A model generated the notes under the pieces. That model was not told the DNA's origin and did no database searches. It saw nothing but the letters and a program-made list of their open reading frames with translations. A stretch of DNA of 64,000 nt from Microbacterium sp. LWH3-1.2 (GTDB taxonomy: Bacteria; Actinomycetota; Actinomycetes; Actinomycetales; Microbacteriaceae). The stretch spans positions 3,038,001-3,102,000 of the forward strand of contig NZ_JBEGIK010000001.1 in NCBI RefSeq assembly GCF_040675855.1, written 5' to 3'. Position numbers and translations under genes: made by a program. Positions 1 through 8,801 of the stretch are shown here, piece by piece; the stretch's first letter is position 1, and the number at the start of each line of letters is the position of its first letter.

Positions 1-81
1 GCGCCCGGAAACGCGCGCGTCTCCAGCTGAGACCGGACACGACCGCGATCTGTGACAGATCGGCGGAAAGTCTGTGAGAGC

Positions 82-489
82 TCAGCCGGCGTGTGGCTTC
101 GGAGGGTTGTGCATGAACTCGATACGGATGCCGTTGTCGTCCTCCACGAACGACGCGTAGTACCGCTCGTTGAACCGCGGGTACAGCTTCGGCTCGCGCA
201 CCGGACTCCATCCCGCGGCGAGCGCGATGGCATGCAGCCGGTCGACCTCGTCGCGGGAGTCCACCGCGAAAGCCAGGTGCTGCCAGCCGACGGAGCCGTG
301 ACGGTGCGGCCGGGTCCCAGTTTCCCGCGCCGGGAAGAGGATCAGTTCCGTCTCGTCCTCGACGTACCACGCGACCCCGGTGTCACTGTCGGTGCGCTCC
401 ATTCCGAGCGCCGTGAGCACGGGGTCGAACTGCGCGACGGCGCGGGGCAGGTCTTCGACGGTGACGCCGAGGTGATCGAAGAGAGGCAT
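82..489 (-). CDS. VOC-family (glyoxalase/bleomycin-resistance-like) protein
   Basis: A 135-residue protein with the vicinal-oxygen-chelate pattern: MPLFDHLGVTVEDL at the N-terminus, a central WYVEDETELILF strand, GSVGWQHLAFAVDSRDEVDRLH opening the second half, and FVEDDNGIRIEFMHNPP at the end. Two beta-alpha-beta-beta-beta modules fit one VOC domain. Candidate metal ligands are the His near residue 6, the His of WQHLAF and the Glu of RIEFMH. A longer open frame exists upstream, but the ATG at 489 begins exactly at the family's usual first strand. Substrate unknown; it could be a dioxygenase-like or isomerase-like member. Confidence 0.85.
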   Translation of the reverse strand: MPLFDHLGVTVEDLPRAVAQFDPVLTALGMERTDSDTGVAWYVEDETELILFPARETGTRPHRHGSVGWQHLAFAVDSRDEVDRLHAIALAAGWSPVREPKLYPRFNERYYASFVEDDNGIRIEFMHNPPKPHAG

Positions 490-592
490 CTCGCCAGTGT
501 CTTGGACGACGCGCCCACGGATCCGTTCGACGCGCCGTCGGCCGACCTGTGGGGCAGACTTGACGAGTGCCTCGGCGAGCGGAAGGGTGCCC

Positions 593-943
593 GTGAAGAT
601 CAGCGAACTGCAGCGATTCGTCGCCGTCGTCGACGAGGGCATGCATGTGCCGCGTGCGGCGGACGCGCTCGGCGTGCCGCTGGCGTCGCTCTACTCCACG
701 ATCGACAAGCTCGAGACCGACGTCGGGCACCCGCTGTTCACACGAAGCAAGCCGAACTGGTCGCTGACCCAGGCGGGCGCGCTCCTGCTCGAAGAGGCCA
801 GGACTCGGATCGCGCAAGCCCCGCCTCCGGCCGCGAAGCCGAAGGCTCCTGCGGGCGGCAAGGCGAAGGCGTCCAAGGGCAAGGGCCGCGCGCCGATCGT
901 GAAGGGCCAGCCGAAGCCGTACAAGAAGCGTCAGGGACGCTAA
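593..943 (+). CDS. Mini LysR-type HTH protein with basic tail
   Basis: A 116-residue protein from a GTG start. Residues 1-60 are a LysR-type winged helix: KISELQRFVAVVDEG, then RAADALGVPLASLYSTIDKLETDVGHPLFTRS, then LTQAGALLLEEA. The usual LysR effector-binding domain (about 200 residues) is absent. It is replaced by about 35 Lys/Ala/Pro-rich residues (repeated AKASKGKGR-like stretches). It may act as a constitutive DNA-binding or nucleoid-like protein. It is divergent from the VOC gene at 82-489, so control of that gene is possible but only inferred. Confidence 0.75.
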   Translation: MKISELQRFVAVVDEGMHVPRAADALGVPLASLYSTIDKLETDVGHPLFTRSKPNWSLTQAGALLLEEARTRIAQAPPPAAKPKAPAGGKAKASKGKGRAPIVKGQPKPYKKRQGR

Positions 944-964
944 GCGTCCGTCGGCTTCGCGAGA

Positions 965-2629
965 CTACAGTTCGGTGACGCGCCCGGCGGCGACGCGCCA
1001 GTGGCGGTCGAGGTTCACGGCGTCGAGCATCCGGCGGTCGTGCGTCACCAGCAGCAGGGTCCCCCGATAGGACTCGAGTGCCTCCTCGAGCTGCTCGATC
1101 GCGGGCAGATCGAGGTGGTTGGTCGGCTCGTCGAGCACCAGCACGTTCACGCCACGCGCCTGCAGAAGCGCCAGGGCCGCCCTTGTGCGCTCGCCCGGCG
1201 AGAGCTCGTCGACCGGTCGGCGCACGTGGTCCGCTTTCAGGCCGAACTTGGCGAGCAGGGTCCTCACCTCGCCGGACTCCATGTCCGGCACGAGTTCTCC
1301 GAACGCCGCAGCGAGCGGCTGTGACCCCACCAGCAACGACCGAGCTTGATCGATCTCGCCGATCTCGACGTTGGCCCCGACGCCCGCTGTGCCCGCGGTC
1401 GGTGTTTGGCGACCGAGCAGTGCACGCAGCAGCGTGGACTTGCCGGCGCCGTTGTGCCCCGTGATGCCGATCCGCTCCCCGGCGTTGACTTGCAGCGACA
1501 CCGGTCCGAGCGTGAACGAACCCTGCTCGAACACGGCGGCGCTGAGCGTCGAGACGACGGTGCTCGAGCGCGGCGCCGCGCCGATCGTGAACTCGAGCTG
1601 CCACTCCTTGCGCGGCTCCTCGACCTCCTCCAGCCGCGCGATGCGACTCTCCATCTGCCGGACCTTCTGCGCCTGCTTCTCGCTGGACTCGGTATTGGCC
1701 TTGCGCCGGATCTTGTCGTTGTCGGGCGACTTCTTCATCGCGTTGCGCACCCCCTGGCTCGACCACTCCCGCTGCGTGCGCGCCCGCGCCACCAGGTCGG
1801 CCTTCTTCTCCGCGAACTCGTCGTACTTCTCCCGCGCGTGCCGGCGAAGCGTCGCGCGCTCCTCGAGGTAGGCGTCGTAGCCCCCGCCGTAGACGCGATT
1901 CGAGTGCTGTGCGAGGTCGAGTTCGAGTACGCGGGTCACGCAGCGCGCGAGGAACTCGCGATCGTGACTGACCAGCACGACACCGCCACGGATGCCGCGC
2001 ACGAACGTCTCGAGCCGCTCCAGCCCGCCGAGATCGAGGTCGTTCGTGGGCTCGTCGAGCAACACGACGTCGAACCGCGAAAGCAGCAGGGCTGCGAGCC
2101 CGACACGGGCGGCCTGGCCGCCGGACAGCGACGTCATCCTCGCTTGGTCGGCAGGCGTGCCGTCGAGGTCGAGCCCCAGGTCGGCGAGCACGGCGGGAAC
2201 CCGCTCCTCGAGGTCGGCGGCGCCGCTCGCCAGCCAGCGGTCGAGCGCGGTCGAGTACGCGTCGGCGGGGTCGACGCCGAGCGGAGCGAGCGTGGCGTCG
2301 CCGAGGGCGGCGGCCGCAGCATCCATGTCCCTCGTCGCCTGCGCGCAGCCCGTACAACGTGCGATGTATGCCGCAACCGTCTCGCCTTCGACGCGTTCGT
2401 GCTCCTGGGGCAGCCAGCCGACGAACGCGTCGGCGGGTGAAAGGCTGATCGAACCCGCTTGCGGCTCGTCGATGCCGGCGAGCAGGCGTAGCAGCGTCGA
2501 CTTGCCGGCGCCGTTGGCGCCGACCACACCGACGACATCACCCGGAGCCACGGTCAGGTCGAGCGAGTCGAACAGCGTGCGGTGGCCGTATCCGCCGGCC
2601 ACGCCGCGCGCCACGAGTGTTGCGGTCAT
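965..2629 (-). CDS. ABC-F family ATPase (ribosome-associated type)
   Basis: A soluble 554-residue protein with two ABC domains and no membrane segment. Domain 1 (about 1-240) has Walker A GANGAGKST, signature LSGGQ and Walker B VVLLDEPTNDLD. A charged, coiled-coil linker (about 245-320, rich in Lys/Glu/Arg) follows. Domain 2 (about 335-554) has Walker A GHNGAGKST and Walker B VLVLDEPTNHLD, with signature LSPGE instead of LSGGQ/E. ABC-F proteins act on the ribosome in translation or antibiotic protection rather than transport. Which subfamily, and whether it confers resistance, cannot be told from sequence alone. Confidence 0.9.
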   Translation of the reverse strand: MTATLVARGVAGGYGHRTLFDSLDLTVAPGDVVGVVGANGAGKSTLLRLLAGIDEPQAGSISLSPADAFVGWLPQEHERVEGETVAAYIARCTGCAQATRDMDAAAAALGDATLAPLGVDPADAYSTALDRWLASGAADLEERVPAVLADLGLDLDGTPADQARMTSLSGGQAARVGLAALLLSRFDVVLLDEPTNDLDLGGLERLETFVRGIRGGVVLVSHDREFLARCVTRVLELDLAQHSNRVYGGGYDAYLEERATLRRHAREKYDEFAEKKADLVARARTQREWSSQGVRNAMKKSPDNDKIRRKANTESSEKQAQKVRQMESRIARLEEVEEPRKEWQLEFTIGAAPRSSTVVSTLSAAVFEQGSFTLGPVSLQVNAGERIGITGHNGAGKSTLLRALLGRQTPTAGTAGVGANVEIGEIDQARSLLVGSQPLAAAFGELVPDMESGEVRTLLAKFGLKADHVRRPVDELSPGERTRAALALLQARGVNVLVLDEPTNHLDLPAIEQLEEALESYRGTLLLVTHDRRMLDAVNLDRHWRVAAGRVTEL

Positions 2630-2698
2630 CGGACCATCCTCTCAGCGCGGGAGCGCACCGCCCGCCCCGGCGAGCGCCGGGACGGACGGCGGTCGTGC

Positions 2699-3067
2699 TC
2701 ACGCCGGAGAGTTCAGCCCGATCCTGTTGCCCTCGGTGTCCTCGATGTAGGCGTAGACGCCGCGGCCGCCGGTGATCTCTGTCTTCGGCACGAGGATGCG
2801 CCCGCCGGCCGGCTCGACGCGCGCCAGCCACTCATCGATCGACGGACTCGCGTCGAAGTAGACGCGCGATCCGAAGTGCGACGGCTCGTCCTCGGGAGCG
2901 GCGAAGAGGCAGCCGGCGGCTCCCCCGTCTGCCGCGGCGAAGATCGCGGTCTCCTTGCCGGGCCCGACGGGGAGCCTGATGAGCTTCTCGGCGGTGAGCT
3001 TCTCATAGAACGCGATCGCGCGCGTCATGTCGGCAACCGGGATGTCGAACCACACGACTTTGGACAT
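2699..3067 (-). CDS. VOC-family protein
   Basis: A 122-residue protein starting MSKVVWFDIPVADMTRAIAFYEKL, the standard N-terminal strand-helix of small VOC proteins of the PhnB/glyoxalase-like type. It continues through a GRVYFDASP-like second module and ends in YAYIEDTEGNRIGLNSP, the usual C-terminal strand. The ATG at 3067 follows a GGACGAAG-type ribosome site. The classic metal-ligand His of the first strand is absent, so activity cannot be assumed. It is the second VOC gene within 3 kb and has no evident operon partner. Confidence 0.85.
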   Translation of the reverse strand: MSKVVWFDIPVADMTRAIAFYEKLTAEKLIRLPVGPGKETAIFAAADGGAAGCLFAAPEDEPSHFGSRVYFDASPSIDEWLARVEPAGGRILVPKTEITGGRGVYAYIEDTEGNRIGLNSPA

Positions 3068-3217
3068 TGCTTCGTCCTCCTTCGGACGTCTGCTGTGCGG
3101 ACACCGCGATTTCCCGCACAACGAGGACGTATCCCGTCCGCGATGCGTATCCGGGCGGTATCGGCGGACTTGTGCGTCCTCGAGCGCGAGGTCTACCGTC
3201 ACGCCCAGGAGATGCCC

Positions 3218-3796
3218 GTGCGCGCCTGGGGACGATGGGTGGTGACACTGCTGGGGGCGGTACTGCTTCTGGTGGGCTGCAGCGCGCCCTCCTCCGGGAT
3301 TCCGCCGTCGCCGACCAGGCAATCGCGCATCGCGGCGCCGCCGTCTGCGGAACCGGTGACGCCCGCGCATCCGACAGCCGACGTGTCGGATTTCGTCACC
3401 ATCGACCCGATCGGCTTCGGAATGAGACCCGGCACCGGTCCCGCACGTCTGTCGGCGTGGGCGACACAGTACTGCGAAGTCAGCGGCCGTTCACCGTGCA
3501 CCGGGATCGCGGACCGCGCCGTGCGGCTCTGCATCGAGCGAGTGGACTGCCACCCGGCGCTGCCCGTGCCCTTCAACGAGGGCACAGCGGCGTTCGTCTC
3601 CGGCGGGCGGTTCACTGTACCGATCGTCTACGCCGTCTGGCTCTCGGAAGAGGACCCGCTGCTCGCACCGTTCGGCAGCACCCGGAGCCTCCTCCAGTCG
3701 TACCTGCTCACCGTAGGGGTGTGTCCGGACCAGGGAGGCGGGTACCCGCGCGGGCCGGCCTGCCCTCCGGAGGAGCTGCGCGCACGTTCTCCCTAG
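3218..3796 (+). CDS. Predicted lipoprotein of unknown function
   Basis: A 192-residue protein from a GTG at 3218, which has an AGGAG six bases upstream; the overlapping ATG at 3212 sits too close to that site. It opens with a lipoprotein signal: Arg residues, a Leu/Val-rich segment and lipobox LVGC with Cys21. A Ser/Pro-rich linker follows, then a globular part with paired cysteines (YCEVSGRSPCTG, LCIERVDC, and two near the C-terminus), consistent with disulfides outside the cell. No recognised domain. Convergent to the VOC gene on the other strand. Confidence 0.75.
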   Translation: MRAWGRWVVTLLGAVLLLVGCSAPSSGIPPSPTRQSRIAAPPSAEPVTPAHPTADVSDFVTIDPIGFGMRPGTGPARLSAWATQYCEVSGRSPCTGIADRAVRLCIERVDCHPALPVPFNEGTAAFVSGGRFTVPIVYAVWLSEEDPLLAPFGSTRSLLQSYLLTVGVCPDQGGGYPRGPACPPEELRARSP

Positions 3797-3888
3797 GTGC
3801 TATGCCCGATCGACGTGCGTCCGGCGGAGTGTGACAGTGAGGCAGGCTCCCCGCGCCTGAACCTCAGAACCCCACTGCGAGGTTGATC

Positions 3889-5235
3889 ATGAACACTCGT
3901 CGATCCATCGCCATCATCGCGGCCGCGCTCATCGCGTCGGTCTCACTCGGAGCCGCCGGCGCGTCGGCCGCGCCGCCGATAGAGGCGGACGCGACGGCCG
4001 TCGTCCACTGGAACGAAGTGGCGGTGAACACGCTCGTCGCCATTCCCGGGCCGAACGGCGGGGCGCCGCCCGCCTACCAGATCAACGTGGCCATGACGCA
4101 GGGTGCCGTCTACGACGCCGTCACCGCGATCGGGCCGAAGCAGTATCAGCCGTATCTGCTCACTCAGCGGTTCGGGGCGAAGGCCTCGACGGATGCCGCC
4201 GTCGCGACGGCGGCATACGACGTGCTCACGAATCTGGTCTCCACGGCGCCCGAGCGCGCACCGTTCCCCGGCCGAGCGGGCCTGCTGGCTTCGCTCGACA
4301 CGCAGTACGCGGCGTCACTCGACGCGATCGACGACGACTCCTTCAAGAAGCAGGGCATCGCCGCAGGCCACGCTGCCGCCGACGCGATGCTGCACGCCCG
4401 ACAGAACGATGGACGCTTCGGCCCGTCTCAGTGGGTGCGTGATCCCCGCCCGGGCCACTGGTCGCCGCTGCTCAATGCCGCCGGGGCCGAGGTCCTCGAC
4501 CCGACACCCTGGGTCGGAGGCGTCGAACCGTTCCTGGTCGAGAGCGCCGAGCAGTTCCGCTCGGCGCCGCCGCTCGCGCTCGACAGTCCGGAGTATGCCG
4601 CCGAGGTCAACGAGGTGCAGGCCATCGGCCGGGCGACCGGGTCCACCCGGACGGCCGACCAGACCTACATCGCGCAGTGGTGGCAGTGGCCACCGATCCT
4701 CGCGTGGAATGAGGTCGCCCGACAGCTGATCGTCGCCGACGATCTCGGCGCCGCCGACGCCGCCCGGCTTCTCGTGCTGCAGAACCTGAGCGGGGCCGAC
4801 GCCCTCATCACCTGCTGGGCCGACAAGTACTACTACGACTTCTGGCGGCCGTGGAACGCCATCCCCAGGGCCGGGGAGGACGGCAACGCTGCGACGATCG
4901 CCGAGCCGGGCTGGACCGCACTCCTGACCGCGCCGTACCCGGATCACCCGTCGGGACACAACTGCAACGACGGCGCGCACGCCGCGGTCCTCCGCATGTT
5001 CTTCGGAGATGTGATCGCGGGCGGCTTCCAGATGACCAGCACGTCCGCAGCCCTGCCCGCAGGCGCACCGACGGTCCGGACCTTCGACACCTTCTCGCAG
5101 CCGCTGAGCGAACTGATCGATGCGCGCATCTGGGCCGGCCTGCACTTCCGCTTCGCGGACGTCGAGGGCCAGCGACTCGGTGTGAACGTCGCCCAGTATG
5201 GCGCCGCTCACTACTTCCAGGCGGTGGGCCGCTGA
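3889..5235 (+). CDS. Exported vanadium-dependent haloperoxidase / PAP2-type phosphatase family protein
   Basis: A 448-residue protein. The ATG at 3889 has GAGG six bases upstream and is preferred to the TTG at 3883. It has an N-terminal signal (Arg-Arg, hydrophobic core, ASA cleavage-like site near residue 27). The vanadate/phosphate pocket is complete: K313 and R320-P in DKYYYDFWRPWN, S355-G-H357 in YPDHPSGHNC, and R413 with H419 in RIWAGLHFRF. This matches the chloroperoxidase Lys/Arg...Ser-Gly-His...Arg/His set. Known relatives are halogenating peroxidases or acid phosphatases; which applies here is not decidable by reading. Confidence 0.88.
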   Translation: MNTRRSIAIIAAALIASVSLGAAGASAAPPIEADATAVVHWNEVAVNTLVAIPGPNGGAPPAYQINVAMTQGAVYDAVTAIGPKQYQPYLLTQRFGAKASTDAAVATAAYDVLTNLVSTAPERAPFPGRAGLLASLDTQYAASLDAIDDDSFKKQGIAAGHAAADAMLHARQNDGRFGPSQWVRDPRPGHWSPLLNAAGAEVLDPTPWVGGVEPFLVESAEQFRSAPPLALDSPEYAAEVNEVQAIGRATGSTRTADQTYIAQWWQWPPILAWNEVARQLIVADDLGAADAARLLVLQNLSGADALITCWADKYYYDFWRPWNAIPRAGEDGNAATIAEPGWTALLTAPYPDHPSGHNCNDGAHAAVLRMFFGDVIAGGFQMTSTSAALPAGAPTVRTFDTFSQPLSELIDARIWAGLHFRFADVEGQRLGVNVAQYGAAHYFQAVGR

Positions 5236-5242
5236 CAGCGGG

Positions 5243-6457
5243 TCAGCTGGCCACGACGAACCGGGGCAGATCGAGAACGCCCGTGCGCGCCGCCTCGACG
5301 GCGGCGCGGACGGCGCCGACCGACACGATGTCGGCGCCCAGTTCGGAGGCGACGATCTCGGGGGCCGGCAGGTCGAGCTCCTGCGGCAAGGCGTCCGCCG
5401 CGGCATCGATGACCGGCCCGGCTCCTGCAGCGACCGCGCCTGAGACGATGATGCGGCGGGAGTCGAACAGACTGCCCAGCACGCCGGCGATCACCGCGAG
5501 CGTCTCTCCGACCTGCCGAGCGACGACGAGTGCGCCGGGGTCGCCGTCGGCCGCGAGCGTCAGCACCGTCTTGCCGTCGATCTCCGTCGCATCGAGGAGG
5601 CGCAACGCACTCGCCGACGGGAGTGAGCCCTTCGCCAGCGCGCGACGTGCCACCTCGGCTGCTCGGTACCCGAGTCCCCACGCCCCTTCGACCCCCGTGA
5701 CGTGATCGAAGGCGACCATCTCAGCGGCCCCGCCATGGGCACCGCGCAGCGGGGTGCCGTCGACCCAGACACCCGCGCCGAGGCGCTCTCCCGCGAGCAG
5801 CGTCACGAAGTCGTCGTAGCCGACCGCGGCGCCCACTGCTCGCTCGGCCACCGCCGCGAGCGACGCATCGTTCTCGACCCGCACGATCGGCGCCCACTCG
5901 CCGAACAGCTCACGAAGCGACGGGTTCATCCGGCGCCAGAATCCGTCGCGGTGCGGGGGCGACGATCCAATGCGGTCGACGGGCGCCGGAACGCCGACGC
6001 ACAGTGCCGTGACGTCCGCGCGCGCGATCGCCGCTGCCGCGAGCGCATCGTCCACCACGCGCACGGCGTCCCGGCGCCGATCTTCGGGCGAGTCCTGCGA
6101 CGCGTCCGCCGCCAGGTGACGGACCGACCGAGTCTCACCTCGCAGATCCGCGACCGTCGCGGTGAGACGCGCGCGCCCGGCGTCCACTCCGACCACGTAT
6201 CCGGCGTCGGCTCGAAAGGCGAATCGTCGAGCCGGCCGCCCTTTCCGGTAGTCCCCCGCTGCTCGGGCGTTGGGCAGCTCCGTGAGAAGTCCCCGGGCCA
6301 CGAGCTCGTCGATGACGTCGATGGCGGTCGATCGTGTGAGCCCCACCGCGTCGAGCACGTCCGACGCAGTGAAGACCTCGACATCCCAGGCGAACCCCAG
6401 CACGGCGTCGAGGCTCGCTCGGCGCAGTGCCATCGGGGTGAGCAGCGATTGTGACAT
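5243..6457 (-). CDS. ROK-family transcriptional regulator
   Basis: A 404-residue protein with an N-terminal winged helix (about 1-75; VFTASDVLDAVGLTRSTAIDVIDELVARGLL) and a ROK sugar-kinase-like domain (GYVVGVDAGRARLTATVADL; GVPAPVD; VENDASLAAVAE). The usual ROK zinc motif CxCGxxGCxE is not present: the region after GGAAEMVAFDHV reads VTGVEGAWGLGYRAAE, without cysteines. It is probably a sugar-responsive repressor rather than a kinase. It is divergent from the sugar ABC operon, and a perfect 7-bp inverted repeat lies between them. The ATG at 6457 is preferred to the TTG one codon upstream. Confidence 0.9.
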   Translation of the reverse strand: MSQSLLTPMALRRASLDAVLGFAWDVEVFTASDVLDAVGLTRSTAIDVIDELVARGLLTELPNARAAGDYRKGRPARRFAFRADAGYVVGVDAGRARLTATVADLRGETRSVRHLAADASQDSPEDRRRDAVRVVDDALAAAAIARADVTALCVGVPAPVDRIGSSPPHRDGFWRRMNPSLRELFGEWAPIVRVENDASLAAVAERAVGAAVGYDDFVTLLAGERLGAGVWVDGTPLRGAHGGAAEMVAFDHVTGVEGAWGLGYRAAEVARRALAKGSLPSASALRLLDATEIDGKTVLTLAADGDPGALVVARQVGETLAVIAGVLGSLFDSRRIIVSGAVAAGAGPVIDAAADALPQELDLPAPEIVASELGADIVSVGAVRAAVEAARTGVLDLPRFVVAS

Positions 6458-6465
6458 CAAGCCTC

Positions 6466-6535
6466 TTGCCTGTCGCGGGTACTTACGTCATTATGATGGA
6501 CACAGTTGATTCGGTGGCTAAATCTACTCACCGAA
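6466..6535 (+). promoter_or_regulatory. Candidate promoter and ROK operator of the sugar ABC operon
   Basis: A possible promoter TTGCCT (6466-6471), 17 nt, CATTAT (6489-6494) is followed by a perfect inverted repeat TTCGGTG (6510-6516) / CACCGAA (6529-6535) with a 12-nt AT-richer spacer. An operator just downstream of the -10 box fits repression by the divergent ROK protein. The inverted repeat is seen directly; the binding partner is inferred. Confidence 0.5.
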
Positions 6536-6563
6536 GCAACCAGTCGCCACACGCCATACGGAA

Positions 6564-7844
6564 ATGGACAACGTCGTGCCTGAAGCATCCGTCACCCTCC
6601 GCCGCGCCTGCGCAGCGGCCGCCGCCCTCGTGCTCGTCGGCAGCGCGCTCGTCGCGTGCGCCGGCGCATCGTCCGGGCCCGCCGAGGTGAGGTTCCACCT
6701 CAGCAAGCCCGAGGCGATCCCCTACTTCCGCGATCTCATCAAGGAGTACAACGCCGGCCAGGACGACGTCGAGGTCGTCTTCGACACGTCCTCGAACCTG
6801 CAGGCCGGCTTCCTCCGCGGAAACCCGCCCGACCTCGGGCTGCTGAACTACAACATGGAGATGGCCCGCTTCATGGAGCGCGGCGCCCTCAGCGACCTGA
6901 GCGATATGCCCGAGGCTGACCGCATCCTCCCCGAGGTGCAGGACCTCGTCGACCAGTACGCCACCTACCCCGGCCGCACGAGCGTGCTGCCGTACTCGGT
7001 GATGGCGGCATCCGTTATCTACAACAAGCAGATCTTCGAGGAGCAGGGCCTCGAGGTCCCCACCACGTGGGACGAGCTCATCGAGGTCTGCGAAGCTCTC
7101 ACGGCAGCGGGCATCACCCCGTTCTACGCCACATTCAAAGACCCGTGGACCGTCGGTCAGGGCTGGTTCGACTACACCGTCGGCGGCGAGGTGGACGTGG
7201 CCGCCTTCTACGACGAGATGAACGACCTCGGCACCGAGGTCGGTCCCGATTCCCCGGTGTCGTTCCAGACGACGATGGCCGACCCCGTCGATCAGATGGT
7301 CGAGCTCACGGACAACTACGTGAACGAGGATGCCGCGAGCCGCGGCTACGGCGACGGCAATCTCGCCTTCGCCAAGGAAGAAGCGGCGATGTACCTGCAG
7401 GGGCCGTGGGCATTCGGTGAGATCGACAAGACGAACCCCGACCTCGACCTCGGCACGTTCCCGCTGCCGATGACCGACGACCCCGATGACAACAAGGTGC
7501 GCGTCAACATCGACCTGGCCGCGTGGATCCCCGAGGCCTCCGACCAGAAGGAGGGGGCGCGCGACTTCCTCCGCTACCTCTTCCAGAAGGACGTGATGGA
7601 CGAGTACAACGCCGCATTCCTCGGCTACGGCACCACGACCGACTCGGCTCCCGTCACCGACGAGCGCATCCTCGGAATGAAGGAGTACTACGACTCCGCG
7701 AAGTTCTACCAGGGCGCCTCGAAGGCGATCCCGCTGACCATCCCCACCGACAACTACATGCAGGGCATCGTCACCGGCGACGACCCCGAGCGCACGCTCG
7801 CGAGGCTCGACGCCGACTGGGCCCGACTGGCGCTGCGCCAATAG
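6564..7844 (+). CDS. ABC sugar-binding lipoprotein
   Basis: A 426-residue extracellular solute-binding protein (MalE/UgpB-type, family 1). The signal has Arg-Arg followed by an Ala/Val/Leu core and lipobox LVAC with Cys32. The mature part has the family's landmarks: KEYNAGQDDVEVVFD, PDLGLLNYNMEM, VLPYSVMAASVIYNKQIFEEQG followed by PTTWDELIEVCEAL, and AAMYLQGPWAFGEI. First gene of a four-gene operon with two permeases and an alpha-glucosidase, which suggests an alpha-glucoside ligand. A GTG four codons downstream is an alternative start. Confidence 0.92.
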   Translation: MDNVVPEASVTLRRACAAAAALVLVGSALVACAGASSGPAEVRFHLSKPEAIPYFRDLIKEYNAGQDDVEVVFDTSSNLQAGFLRGNPPDLGLLNYNMEMARFMERGALSDLSDMPEADRILPEVQDLVDQYATYPGRTSVLPYSVMAASVIYNKQIFEEQGLEVPTTWDELIEVCEALTAAGITPFYATFKDPWTVGQGWFDYTVGGEVDVAAFYDEMNDLGTEVGPDSPVSFQTTMADPVDQMVELTDNYVNEDAASRGYGDGNLAFAKEEAAMYLQGPWAFGEIDKTNPDLDLGTFPLPMTDDPDDNKVRVNIDLAAWIPEASDQKEGARDFLRYLFQKDVMDEYNAAFLGYGTTTDSAPVTDERILGMKEYYDSAKFYQGASKAIPLTIPTDNYMQGIVTGDDPERTLARLDADWARLALRQ

Positions 7845-7868
7845 CGCGATACGAGAGGAAACGCACTC

Positions 7869-8801
7869 ATGGCAACCACCACGGCCGCCGTCACGGCGCC
7901 GAAGACGGGCCGGCGCACCGGTGCGGCGACGATGCCGCAGACGCGGCGGCGGGTAGACGGGGTCTACTACCTCTACCTTCTGCCCGCACTGATCCTGTTC
8001 ACGCTGGCGATCACGATCCCCGCGGTCATCGGCATCTTCTTCAGCTTCACCAACTCCATCGGGTTCGGCGACTGGCAGTTCGTCGGGTTCATCAACTACA
8101 TCGCCGTCTTCACCGACCCCGCGATCCTGCAGAGTTACCTCTTCACCTTCTGGTTGGCCTTCGTCGTGGTGATCGTGGTCAACGTGCTCGCCTTCTTGCT
8201 GGCCGTGGGCCTGGTATCCCGGGTACGCCTGAAGACGGGGCTGCGAACGATCTTCGTGATTCCGATGGTGATCTCGGGCATCATCATCGCCTACGTCTTC
8301 AACTTCCTTTTCTCCAACTCCGTGCCGGCGCTGGGACAGCTGTGGGGCATCGGCTGGATGAGCGAGAGCATCCTCGCCAACCCCGACCTCGCCTGGGTCG
8401 CGATCGCGATCGTCACCGCGTGGCAGGCGATTCCCGGAACGCTGCTCATCTACATCGCTGGCCTCCTGTCGATCCCCGGTGAAGTGTACGAGGCGGCCGA
8501 CATCGACGGTGCCGGCAAGATTCAGCAGCTGACCCGCATCACCCTGCCGCTGGTCTCGGGCTACGTGGTGATCAACGTGATCATCGGTTTCAAGGACTAT
8601 CTCAACGCGTACGACATCATCGTCGGCCTCACCAACGGCGGACCCGGCACGGCCACCCGCTCCATCGCCATGACGATCTTCACCGGCTTCTCGGGCGGGG
8701 ACTACGCCTATCAGATGGCCAATGCGACGATCTTCTTCCTCATCGCGCTCACCCTCGCCCTGCTCCAACTCCGTCTCACTCGCGGAAGGAACGTGTTCTG
8801 A
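7869..8801 (+). CDS. Sugar ABC transporter permease (MalF-like)
   Basis: A 310-residue integral membrane protein with six hydrophobic segments: LYLLPALILFTLAITIPAVI near residue 35, and others around 80-110, 135-160, 180-205, 230-250 and 280-300. The cytoplasmic EAA loop reads YEAADIDGAGKIQQLTRITLPL, the contact site for the ATPase. It ends one base into the next permease's ATG, so translation is probably coupled. No ATPase gene is present in this operon, as is usual for actinobacterial importers served by a shared MsiK-type ATPase. Confidence 0.92.
   Translation: MATTTAAVTAPKTGRRTGAATMPQTRRRVDGVYYLYLLPALILFTLAITIPAVIGIFFSFTNSIGFGDWQFVGFINYIAVFTDPAILQSYLFTFWLAFVVVIVVNVLAFLLAVGLVSRVRLKTGLRTIFVIPMVISGIIIAYVFNFLFSNSVPALGQLWGIGWMSESILANPDLAWVAIAIVTAWQAIPGTLLIYIAGLLSIPGEVYEAADIDGAGKIQQLTRITLPLVSGYVVINVIIGFKDYLNAYDIIVGLTNGGPGTATRSIAMTIFTGFSGGDYAYQMANATIFFLIALTLALLQLRLTRGRNVF

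Noticed and set aside
2582..3796. 404-codon frame running into the lipoprotein
   Set aside because: The first 200 codons are antisense to the ABC-F and VOC genes; the real gene starts at GTG 3218 with its signal peptide.
6528..8768. 746-codon minus-strand ORF
   Set aside because: Antisense shadow of the binding protein and permease; charged low-complexity composition.
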